Assembly: GCA_937930305.1 (NCBI GenBank)
Contig: CALGLE010000028.1
Span: 1-37,125, forward strand
Direction: 5' to 3'
Source of the DNA: an uncultured Granulosicoccaceae bacterium
GTDB taxonomy: Bacteria; Pseudomonadota; Gammaproteobacteria; Granulosicoccales; Granulosicoccaceae
DNA length: 37,125 nt
Shown here: in pieces, positions 1 through 7,655 of the stretch
How positions within the stretch are numbered: position 1 is the first letter of the stretch
How the letters are laid out: every line of letters begins with the position of its first letter
Position numbers and translations under genes: made by a program
Notes under the pieces: model-generated
Seen by the model: the letters and a program-made list of their open reading frames with translations, nothing else
What the model was told of the DNA's origin: nothing
Database searches by the model: none

Positions 1-1361
1 CGTTGCAATTGTCTGAACAAGATCGCCTGGCGTCACAATTGGCAACCGGTAGCTTGTGGTTTAACGCTGCCGCCTTTTTTGTCTTTGGCTTGTTGCTCGC
101 GTTCACCCCTTGCGTCCTGCCGATGATTCCGATTTTGTCGAGCCTAATATTGGGTGGTGGCGAAAATCAAACCACGGGCCAAGCTTTTCGTCTTTCGCTT
201 ATATACGTACTGGGCATGGCCCTTACGTACACTTTAGTGGGTGTACTGGTTGGGCTGTCGGGATACAACATACAAGCCTGGTTTCAAGACCCCTTTATTC
301 TCACCGCCTTTGCCGTATTGTTTGTGGTGCTCTCGCTTGCCATGTTTGGTGTGTACGAACTGCAGTTACCCGCCGGGCTACAAACCAAATTAATGTCGCT
401 GAGCAACAAGCAAAGCGGCGGACGATCCGGCGGCGTATTTGTCATGGGCATCTTGTCAGCCCTAATCGTAGGCCCCTGTGTCACCGCTCCTTTAATGGGT
501 GCGTTAATTTATATCGCTGACACTGGCGACGCCGCAGTGGGTGCTACCGCGTTGTTCTCACTCAGTATCGGCATGGGCACCCCTTTGCTACTGATCGGCA
601 CCTCAGCGGGTCGCTGGGTTCCAAAAGCCGGTGGTTGGATGAGCGCCGTCAAGGTCATTTTTGGTTTCATGATGCTGGCAATGGCCATTTGGATGCTGTC
701 AAGATTTCTTGACCCCACCTACGTGGTGTTACTCAGTGCAGCATTAGCGTTAACAGCCGGTGTTTGGGCTGTGTTCGAATACTCGAAGAACAGTAACGCC
801 ATGGCACTTCGATCCTTAGGCACCGCAGCCGGCGTTGCCATGGGTCTTTATGGGGTGACTTTACTGATCAGCGCGTTGGCAGGTGCTCCCAGTTTGCTAA
901 AACCCCTGCAAGCACTGAGCGTGGCGGGTGTGAATGGTCAAGGTTCAGCATCGCAAACTCAACACCTGAGCTTTGAACCCATTAAGTCACTCGACGATTT
1001 AAACGCCACCATCAAAACAGCGCGCGCCGAAGGCAAACCCGTCATGCTCGATTTCTATGCCGACTGGTGTGTCAGCTGCAAAGAGATGGAGGCTTTCACT
1101 TTCACGGATCCCAGCGTTCAGGCTCGACTGGAAAATGTGGAATTGATCCAAGCCGATGTCACGCTGAATGATGCAACCGATCAAGCCTTACTTAAGCATT
1201 TCGGACTGTTCGGCCCGCCTGCCATCATTTTCTATGACCCAACAGGCGCAGAAATCCGCAACGCACGTTTAGTGGGTTTTCTGGATGCCGAGGAATTTGG
1301 CAACCATCTGGACGCTGTGCTGCAATCATCAAGCAAGACTCAGGCGGCGACGGCGCACTGA
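1..1361 (+). CDS. dsbD: Thiol:disulfide interchange protein DsbD, 5' truncated by the window edge
   Basis: DsbD passes electrons from cytoplasmic thioredoxin across the inner membrane to periplasmic reductases. The reading frame is open to the window edge, so the periplasmic N-terminal alpha domain is missing and the first readable TTG should not be taken as the start. Numbering from that TTG (base 3), the transmembrane domain has its two redox cysteines in TPCVLPMIP (C37) and GPCVTAPL (C159). The C-terminal thioredoxin-like gamma domain has CVSC at C356/C359 and a cis-Pro region (GPPAIIF). The order membrane domain then thioredoxin domain is typical of DsbD and unlike CcdA, which lacks the gamma domain. 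The next gene is 145 bp downstream and unrelated. The family call is secure; the real start is outside the window. Confidence 0.95.
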   Translation, partial: LQLSEQDRLASQLATGSLWFNAAAFFVFGLLLAFTPCVLPMIPILSSLILGGGENQTTGQAFRLSLIYVLGMALTYTLVGVLVGLSGYNIQAWFQDPFILTAFAVLFVVLSLAMFGVYELQLPAGLQTKLMSLSNKQSGGRSGGVFVMGILSALIVGPCVTAPLMGALIYIADTGDAAVGATALFSLSIGMGTPLLLIGTSAGRWVPKAGGWMSAVKVIFGFMMLAMAIWMLSRFLDPTYVVLLSAALALTAGVWAVFEYSKNSNAMALRSLGTAAGVAMGLYGVTLLISALAGAPSLLKPLQALSVAGVNGQGSASQTQHLSFEPIKSLDDLNATIKTARAEGKPVMLDFYADWCVSCKEMEAFTFTDPSVQARLENVELIQADVTLNDATDQALLKHFGLFGPPAIIFYDPTGAEIRNARLVGFLDAEEFGNHLDAVLQSSSKTQAATAH

Positions 1362-1506
1362 ATTGGGGCAAACTGTGCTTGTGCCTGAAACCTTGAGACC
1401 TGGCCAGCGTGCGTTCAAAACACCCTGTGCTCAGTGGGGATGATTATTGCTTTAACTACGTTACACTCTTGCACGATGCCTTTTTCGGTCCAATCCCCAC
1501 CCCATC

Positions 1507-4155
1507 ATGTCGCCAAACGCGTACGAACGTTACTCCACTGAGCACAGACGCCTCATTGCGCATGCTCAGCGTAAAAAAAATTGGAAACAATGGGGCCCCT
1601 ATCTCGCTGAGAGAGCTTGGGGAACCGTGCGCGAAGACCACAGCCCCGATGGAAACGCCTGGGACCATTTCACGCACGATCAGTCGCGAAGCCGCGTTTA
1701 TCGCTGGAATGAAGATGGCTTGCTCGGCTTCTGCGATCGAAATCAGTACCTGTGTTTCTCATTGGGTGCGTGGAACCACAACGACAACATTCTAAAAGAA
1801 CGACTGTTCGGGCTTCGCGGAACGCAAGGCAATCACGGCGAAGATGTAAAGGAGCTGTACTGGTATTTAGACAGCACACCCACGCACAGCTATTCCCAAG
1901 CGCGATATCGCTATCCACTCAGCACCTATCCCTATCAGGAACTGATTGACATAAACGCAACACGTGGATATTCCGAACCAGAATACGAATTGTCAGACAC
2001 CGGCGTGCTCGACAACAAAGAGTACGCCGACATTACCGTGCACTACGCGAAAGCCAGTGAAAACGATATCCTCATTTCTATCGATGTGCACAACGCCAGC
2101 GACCACACCGCGACCGTATCCCTGGTGCCACAATTTTGGTTTCGAAACACGTGGGGTTGGGGTTACGAAAACGGTCCACGGGGTGACACACCCACTCGAC
2201 CCATTATCCGGAAAGTTTCAAGTCACTCAGCGGTGGCCGAGCACAGCGAGCTAGGAAATTATCATCTGTATTGGTATGGCGCGGCCGAACCGATGTATAC
2301 CGAAAACGAAACTAACCATGAAAGGTTTGGCAACAAAAAGAATGCAACCCCCTATGTAAAGGATGCTTTCCATCGCTACATCGTAAAAAATGAAACTGAT
2401 GCGATTAACCCAGACGAGCACGGTACCAAACTGGGCGTTCACTACAATCTCACCTTAGAGGCTGGCGCTACGCGCACTGTGCAGCTACGTTTTAGCCAAA
2501 GAGAGTATGCAAAACCCTTTAACGGTTTTCGGCCCATACTGAACAAGCGCAAATCCCAAGCCGACGACTTCTACAACATCATCCAATCGGATGTGCAATC
2601 CGCGCATGCCAAAACAGTGCAAAGGCAAGCTCTGGCAGGAATGTTGTGGTCAAAGCAATTGTATTACTACGATGTTGACCAATGGTTAAAGGGCGATCCA
2701 GGCAGCCCCATTGTGCGTTACCACGATAGAAATCGACAATGGCAGCATCTGAACAATTTTGATGTGATGTCGATGCCCGATAAATGGGAATACCCCTGGT
2801 ATGCAGTCTGGGATTCCGCGTTTCATTGCTTACCACTTGCGAAGGTGGACGTGGCCTTTGCAAAACGCCAACTGCAGGTCATCACCCGCGAACGCTTCAT
2901 GCACCCCAATGGGCAACTACCCGCCTACGAATGGTCCTTTGACGATGTCAATCCACCGGTGCATGCGTGGGCTGCATTGAATGTCTATCGACATGAGTTA
3001 AAAACGACGGGCATCGCCGATGTCGCTTTTTTGGAAAGCATATTCCACAAGATGATGTTGAATTTCAGCTGGTGGGTGAATAGCAAAGATACCGCCAATA
3101 CACACCTGTACGAAGGCGGTTTTTTAGGGTTAGACAACATCAGTGCATTTGATCGTTCGCTTGAACCTCCGACGGGGGTTCGTTTAAGCCAAGCGGACGC
3201 AACCGGATGGATGGGATTTTTCGCTACCATCATGCTGCAGATAGCGATCGAACTGGCTGAATCGAATCCGGTATACCAAGACATCGCTACCAAATTCTAC
3301 GATCATTTCCTACGCATAGCCATCGCTATCCATGGGGACAAAGATAACCCTGGATTGTGGGATGAAACCGATGGTTTTTTCTACGACGAGTTGCACGACG
3401 CGGACGGAACTCGCACACCGCTGCGCATTCGTAGCTTAGTGGGTTTACTACCCATGATTGCCGGCACCATCATTGAAGATCAAGCTCTGCGAAACTTCCC
3501 TGGCTACACCCGCCGAATGGAACAATTATTAAACAAAGAGACTGCATTAGCTGACGCCATCGCCGACATTCACGAAGACGGTATGAACAAGCGCCACTTG
3601 TTATCGCTGGTGAATAAAAAGAAATTGCATCGTTTACTGACACGCGTTTTAGATGAAAAGGAATTTTTATCCCCTCACGGCATTCGTTCGATGTCACGCC
3701 AACATAAAACAGAACCGTTCACGATGAAGTCCAACGCGGGGCAAAGCTTAACGGTATCTTACGAACCGGCAGAAAGTCACAGCAACATGTTTGGCGGTAA
3801 CTCCAACTGGCGCGGACCCGTATGGTTTCCTATGAACTATCTCATCATTGACGCCCTGCACCAGTACCATCGCTACTATGGGGATTCGTTTCAAATAGAG
3901 TGCCCTACCGGCAGTGGCCATAAGATGAACCTTGCAGAAGTTGCCAATCACATTAGCGAGCGACTAACGCGTTTGTTCAGTAAAGACGAAAAGACTCAGC
4001 GCACTCCCTACTGTGGCACCGATGACGTCATGCAACAGGCTGCCGATGATGATTTGCATTTGTTTTTTGAATATTTCGACGGGGACAACGGCCGAGGGCT
4101 AGGGGCAAATCACCAAACTGGGTGGACCGGGCTAATCGCGATGCTATTGAAGTAG
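1507..4155 (+). CDS. Glycoside hydrolase family 63 (glucosidase-like) protein
   Basis: An 882-residue protein resembling the large bacterial GH63 proteins usually annotated as glucosidase. The N-terminal part has the signature region AERAWGTVREDHSPDG, then CDRNQYLCFSLGAWN and LKERLFGL...GNHGEDVKE. The (alpha/alpha)6 catalytic part has a YAVWDSAF motif near residue 435, whose Asp is a likely catalytic acid by analogy with E. coli YgjK. A late NSNWRGPVWFPMNYL segment lies near residues 762-778. GH63 enzymes are inverting alpha-glycosidases. There is no signal peptide, so it probably acts in the cytoplasm. No sugar transporter or other carbohydrate gene is adjacent, so the substrate cannot be inferred. 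ATG at 1507 has no strong Shine-Dalgarno sequence, but homology starts almost at once. Confidence 0.88.
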   Translation: MSPNAYERYSTEHRRLIAHAQRKKNWKQWGPYLAERAWGTVREDHSPDGNAWDHFTHDQSRSRVYRWNEDGLLGFCDRNQYLCFSLGAWNHNDNILKERLFGLRGTQGNHGEDVKELYWYLDSTPTHSYSQARYRYPLSTYPYQELIDINATRGYSEPEYELSDTGVLDNKEYADITVHYAKASENDILISIDVHNASDHTATVSLVPQFWFRNTWGWGYENGPRGDTPTRPIIRKVSSHSAVAEHSELGNYHLYWYGAAEPMYTENETNHERFGNKKNATPYVKDAFHRYIVKNETDAINPDEHGTKLGVHYNLTLEAGATRTVQLRFSQREYAKPFNGFRPILNKRKSQADDFYNIIQSDVQSAHAKTVQRQALAGMLWSKQLYYYDVDQWLKGDPGSPIVRYHDRNRQWQHLNNFDVMSMPDKWEYPWYAVWDSAFHCLPLAKVDVAFAKRQLQVITRERFMHPNGQLPAYEWSFDDVNPPVHAWAALNVYRHELKTTGIADVAFLESIFHKMMLNFSWWVNSKDTANTHLYEGGFLGLDNISAFDRSLEPPTGVRLSQADATGWMGFFATIMLQIAIELAESNPVYQDIATKFYDHFLRIAIAIHGDKDNPGLWDETDGFFYDELHDADGTRTPLRIRSLVGLLPMIAGTIIEDQALRNFPGYTRRMEQLLNKETALADAIADIHEDGMNKRHLLSLVNKKKLHRLLTRVLDEKEFLSPHGIRSMSRQHKTEPFTMKSNAGQSLTVSYEPAESHSNMFGGNSNWRGPVWFPMNYLIIDALHQYHRYYGDSFQIECPTGSGHKMNLAEVANHISERLTRLFSKDEKTQRTPYCGTDDVMQQAADDDLHLFFEYFDGDNGRGLGANHQTGWTGLIAMLLK

Positions 4156-4163
4156 CCGATAAC

Positions 4164-4184
4164 CCATCATCTTTTGTATGATGG
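4164..4184 (+). other. Perfect 7-bp stem hairpin between the GH63 and HNH genes
   Basis: CCATCAT, a 7-base loop, then ATGATGG form a perfect stem. It starts 9 bases after the GH63 stop and covers the first two ATGs available to the HNH gene. There is no T-run after it, so it is not a classical intrinsic terminator. It may protect the GH63 mRNA 3' end or hide the upstream ATGs, favouring initiation at 4190. Confidence 0.45.
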
Positions 4185-4189
4185 TGTGC

Positions 4190-4474
4190 ATGCCCCGAAC
4201 AAAATACGGCAAATGCGAACTGTGTGAGCGCACAATCTCGCTCACCTTCCATCATTTGATTCCGAAAAAAATGCACCGGCGCACCCATTTTCGAAAAGCA
4301 CACAATAAAGAGGCGTTAAATTCTGGCATTAATATCTGTCGGCGTTGCCACTCCGGGTTGCACCGCTTGTATGATGAAATGACCTTGGCTAAACAATTCA
4401 GCACCCTAGAGCAACTGCGCTCAGACAGCGCGGTTGTTCGGCACTGCGCTTGGGTCGCTAAACAAAAATCGTAA
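4190..4474 (+). CDS. Small HNH-type zinc-finger nuclease-like protein
   Basis: A 94-residue protein (from ATG 4190) with a compact HNH fold: CELC (C9, C12), a central FHHLIPKK segment holding the first catalytic-type His, and ICRRCHSGLHRLYDE with the second CxxC and the last His. These residues match the zinc-binding HNH endonuclease consensus. Two ATGs at 4178 and 4181 are in frame but lie inside a hairpin stem; residues before MPRTKYG add nothing to the domain, so 4190 is preferred. Stand-alone HNH proteins of this size are common in gammaproteobacterial chromosomes and mostly lack assigned function. It follows the GH63 gene on the same strand and precedes the methyltransferase gene by about 50 bp. 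No phage genes are nearby. Confidence 0.8.
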   Translation: MPRTKYGKCELCERTISLTFHHLIPKKMHRRTHFRKAHNKEALNSGINICRRCHSGLHRLYDEMTLAKQFSTLEQLRSDSAVVRHCAWVAKQKS

Positions 4475-4523
4475 TACGCCACCTAGATTACAAACGACTG
4501 GCGTATTGGCATAAGGTTAAGCG

Positions 4524-5156
4524 ATGGAAGCACAATACTGGCACGACAAATGGGCAGCCCAAGATATCGGGTGGCATCAAAAAAAACCCAACCATCACTT
4601 GCAGCACCACCTCAGCGTACTGCAATTAAAAACCAATGATCATGTATTCGTACCCTTGTGCGGTAAAACTCACGATGTGGGTTGGTTGTTGAACCAGGGC
4701 TATCGAGTCACTGGCATCGAATTAAACGAATCGGCCGTGCAAGCCTTGTTTGAGAGTTTGTCTCTCACCCCGAACGTATCCGAAACACCCTCACTAAAAC
4801 AATACCAAGCGGGTCCGCTAACCGTTTGGGTGGGTGATGTATTTTTGCTCACCGCCGAACAACTCGGCTCAGTGCAAGCCAGCTACGATCGCGCCGCTTT
4901 GGTCGCCCTGCCGCCCGATATGAGAAAAAGCTACACCCAACACCTGCAGCTCATCACCGGTGGCGCGCAACAATTACTCATTACATTTGACTACGATCAA
5001 AATGCCATGGCAGGCCCGCCTCATTCCGTGCCTGCAGAGGAAGTTAACAAGCACTACGCCAACAGCTACCAACTCAACTTACTGATCAGTGAAACCATGG
5101 AAGACAAACTTAAAGGTCGTGTTGAGGCTGTTGAGTTGGTGTGGCATTTAACGTAA
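4524..5156 (+). CDS. tpm: Thiopurine S-methyltransferase-like SAM-dependent methyltransferase
   Basis: A 210-residue class I SAM-dependent methyltransferase of the TPMT family. Family signatures are the N-terminal WHDKWAAQDIGWHQ, the SAM-binding VFVPLCGKTHDVGWLL followed by VTGIELNESAV, and YDRAALVALPPDMRKSY. Bacterial TPMTs methylate thiopurines and, in several species, selenium or tellurium compounds; the natural substrate is usually unknown. Length matches bacterial members (about 210-220). An AGG-containing ribosome binding site precedes ATG 4524. It converges on the ABC transporter gene with only 22 bp between the stops and no clear terminator. Confidence 0.9.
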   Translation: MEAQYWHDKWAAQDIGWHQKKPNHHLQHHLSVLQLKTNDHVFVPLCGKTHDVGWLLNQGYRVTGIELNESAVQALFESLSLTPNVSETPSLKQYQAGPLTVWVGDVFLLTAEQLGSVQASYDRAALVALPPDMRKSYTQHLQLITGGAQQLLITFDYDQNAMAGPPHSVPAEEVNKHYANSYQLNLLISETMEDKLKGRVEAVELVWHLT

Positions 5157-5178
5157 CAATGTTGTGCGAATGAACAAA

Positions 5179-7047
5179 TTAAGCGTGCGACGGTTTTTCA
5201 AGCGACGGTAAAAATCCACCACTTTGACGGGACCAAAGCGATGCGTAAATGCCGTCTAATTTCACTAGCGACTCATGAGTGCCCTCTTCAATCACACCAC
5301 CGTCTTGCATAACAACCAATCGATCCATCGCAGCGATGGTGGATAATCGGTGGGCAATAGCGATTACCGTTTTACCGGCCATCAGCTCATCTAAGTTCTC
5401 TTGAATCGCCGCTTCCACTTCACTATCCAATGCCGATGTGGCTTCATCAAGAATGAGTATGGGGGCGTCTTTAAGAAACATTCTGGCAATGGCAATGCGT
5501 TGCCTCTGTCCACCGGATAATTTGATGCCCCGTTCACCCACGTGTGCATCAAATCCTGTTCGCCCGCTTGGGTCTTCCAATGTTTCTATAAATTCTAGCG
5601 CGTTTGCCCGTTTGGCCGCTGCTATGACAGCCGCCTTGTCAGCATCGGGTCTTCCGTAGGCAATGTTGTCGTACACCGAGCGATGCAATAAGGAGGTGTC
5701 CTGGGTGACCACACCAATCTGGCGACGTAATGATTCCTGCGTTATCGACTTTATGGGTTTACCATCCACCCGCACTTCACCTTCCTCAACGTCAAATAAA
5801 CGCAGCAATAGATTCGTTAATGTGGTTTTCCCAGCTCCAGAGCGACCCACCAAACCAATCTTCTCACCCGGAGTGATATTCAAGGATAAGTGATCGATAA
5901 CACCGATATCGCGCCCATAGTGAAAACAGACATCGTCAAATTCCACCCCACCGGCACTGACGTATAAGTCTTGCGCATCCGACGCATCTTGCACTTCGCG
6001 CTCTTTCGACAACATCGTGATGCCGTCGAACAAAACCCCAATATTCTCAAACAGTGATCCCATTTCCCACATAATCCATTGCGACATGCCCTGCAGTCGA
6101 AGAACCAAGCCTAAAGCCACCGCCACACCACCCACTGTGACGTTACCACCCACCCACAAGCCCACACCCACTGCACCCACCGAAAACAGAAGCAAGGAAT
6201 TCAGGGAGGTCAGAATAACGTTGAGCTCTGATACGTTGCGCATTTGAGGATGCACAGTATTCAGAAATTTCAGCATGCCGTCCTTGGCGTAACGTATTTC
6301 ATGACCGGAATGCGCAAACAGTTTTACGGTTTGTATATTGGTATAGCTATCGACAATTCGGCCCGTCATTTGTGAGCGCGCATCCGCCTGCCGACGAGAG
6401 ACTTCTTGCAACCTGGGTAAATATTTTTTCAGCAGCAACACATAGCCAACTAGCCACACCAGGAATGGAATCAGCAAGCCCACGTCAAAAGATGCGACCA
6501 AAACCAAGGCCCCAATGAAGTACACCGTGACGTACACCAACACATCCAATACTTTCATAACGGTTTCGCGCACCGCTAACGAAGTTTGCAGCAATTTGGT
6601 GGCAATGCGACCGGCAAATTCATCTTGGAAAAAACTGAAACTTTGTCCAAGCAAATAATTGTGTGCCCGCCAGCGAATGGACATAGGATAGTTGCCGTAC
6701 ACCGTTTGGTGCATCAAAACAATATGCATGAAGGTGGTTAGCGGGATGGCCACCAAAACAACCAGCGCCATCACAATCAATGAACCACGTTCTTCTTGTA
6801 AGAACGTGCTTGGATCGCGCTCACCAAACCAATCGACAATATTGGCTAGAAATCCAAAAAGCCAAATTTCCAATATGGCCACGGCGGCTACCAGCACCGT
6901 CAAGATAGCAAGCCAAGGCCAAATGTCCCGAGTGAAATAGCGTATGAACGCCAGGGCTTTGGTTGGGGGCGCTACATCATCTGCCGGCGGAAACGGTTCA
7001 GCCAGTGCCTCAAAGCGATCAAAAACTCGATTGACTAATTGGCGCAT
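5179..7047 (-). CDS. ABC exporter half-transporter (fused permease and ATPase, MsbA/ABCB-like)
   Basis: A 622-residue half-transporter that would work as a homodimer in the inner membrane. About 35 soluble residues precede a six-helix ABC_membrane domain (to about residue 345), which includes the QTVYGNYPM and coupling-helix region LLGQSFSFFQDEFAGRI. The ATPase follows: Walker A GRSGAGKTT, Q-loop VTQDTSLLHRSVYDNI, signature LSGGQRQRIAIAR, Walker B ILILDEATSALD, and switch His in IAHRLSTIA. All catalytic residues are present. This architecture is used for lipid, drug or peptide export; nothing nearby fixes the substrate. It lies 9 bp downstream of the AhpD-like gene on the same strand, so the two are probably co-transcribed. 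Confidence 0.92.
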   Translation of the reverse strand: MRQLVNRVFDRFEALAEPFPPADDVAPPTKALAFIRYFTRDIWPWLAILTVLVAAVAILEIWLFGFLANIVDWFGERDPSTFLQEERGSLIVMALVVLVAIPLTTFMHIVLMHQTVYGNYPMSIRWRAHNYLLGQSFSFFQDEFAGRIATKLLQTSLAVRETVMKVLDVLVYVTVYFIGALVLVASFDVGLLIPFLVWLVGYVLLLKKYLPRLQEVSRRQADARSQMTGRIVDSYTNIQTVKLFAHSGHEIRYAKDGMLKFLNTVHPQMRNVSELNVILTSLNSLLLFSVGAVGVGLWVGGNVTVGGVAVALGLVLRLQGMSQWIMWEMGSLFENIGVLFDGITMLSKEREVQDASDAQDLYVSAGGVEFDDVCFHYGRDIGVIDHLSLNITPGEKIGLVGRSGAGKTTLTNLLLRLFDVEEGEVRVDGKPIKSITQESLRRQIGVVTQDTSLLHRSVYDNIAYGRPDADKAAVIAAAKRANALEFIETLEDPSGRTGFDAHVGERGIKLSGGQRQRIAIARMFLKDAPILILDEATSALDSEVEAAIQENLDELMAGKTVIAIAHRLSTIAAMDRLVVMQDGGVIEEGTHESLVKLDGIYASLWSRQSGGFLPSLEKPSHA

Positions 7048-7056
7048 AAATTCTCA

Positions 7057-7593
7057 TTAGATCGGGGGTGCCGGCGGCAACGACACATCCGTATCATTCA
7101 CGTGATTTGCAATATTGGTAAACACAATCGTAGAAACTGCCAAGCACACATCCAGCAGGTTTGCCTGAGTAAAACCCACTGCATAGGCCTTTTGCAGCAA
7201 GGCATCAGGCAACGCACCGCGCCGTGTCAGAAACGCCCTGACCATAGCAACGACGACATCTAACTTGTCGTCGCCGGTGGGGTCTCCCCGGCGTATTGCC
7301 AGCTGCATAGGCTCGTCAAGCCCAACCTTTCTACCTTTGAATGTATGAACAGCGAGGCAAAAGTCACAACCGGTTCGTTCGCTTACGGACAACTTTATGG
7401 CCTCCAGCGTCCTTTCGTCGAGACTTCCTTGTCTCAAGGCTTGTTCCATGTGTAAATAAGCCTGCAAAGCCGGTTCACTATTTGCGTATTGCAAATACAC
7501 CGGTGCAAGCTTGCCATTCTGCCGGGCGGGCTCAAGTGCAGTTAGTGTTTCTGCGCTTAAAGAGGCCTCATCAAGCGTAGTTAGTCTTGCCAT
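7057..7593 (-). CDS. AhpD/carboxymuconolactone decarboxylase family protein
   Basis: A 178-residue alpha-helical protein of the CMD/AhpD superfamily. The key motif TGCDFCLAVH gives C76 and C79 with H83, the CxxC...H arrangement of alkylhydroperoxidase-like members that reduce peroxides through a disulfide. Start: an upstream in-frame codon at 7638 would add 15 residues without family similarity; ATG 7593 leads straight into MARLTTLD and has an AAAGA upstream. It is divergent from plsB with 62 bp between starts, which must hold both promoters, and is 9 bp upstream of the ABC transporter gene. A role in peroxide or disulfide chemistry is inferred from the motif only. Confidence 0.88.
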   Translation of the reverse strand: MARLTTLDEASLSAETLTALEPARQNGKLAPVYLQYANSEPALQAYLHMEQALRQGSLDERTLEAIKLSVSERTGCDFCLAVHTFKGRKVGLDEPMQLAIRRGDPTGDDKLDVVVAMVRAFLTRRGALPDALLQKAYAVGFTQANLLDVCLAVSTIVFTNIANHVNDTDVSLPPAPPI

Positions 7594-7655
7594 ATTGTTA
7601 TGATCTTTAGTCTTAAGGGGTTCGCGCAAAGCGTGCATTCGCCCAAGGATCCATT

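Noticed and set aside
1434..1500. Inverted repeat GTGGGGAT ... ATCCCCAC upstream of the GH63 gene
   Set aside because: The 8-bp arms are 51 bases apart with no supporting structure between them; chance is likely.
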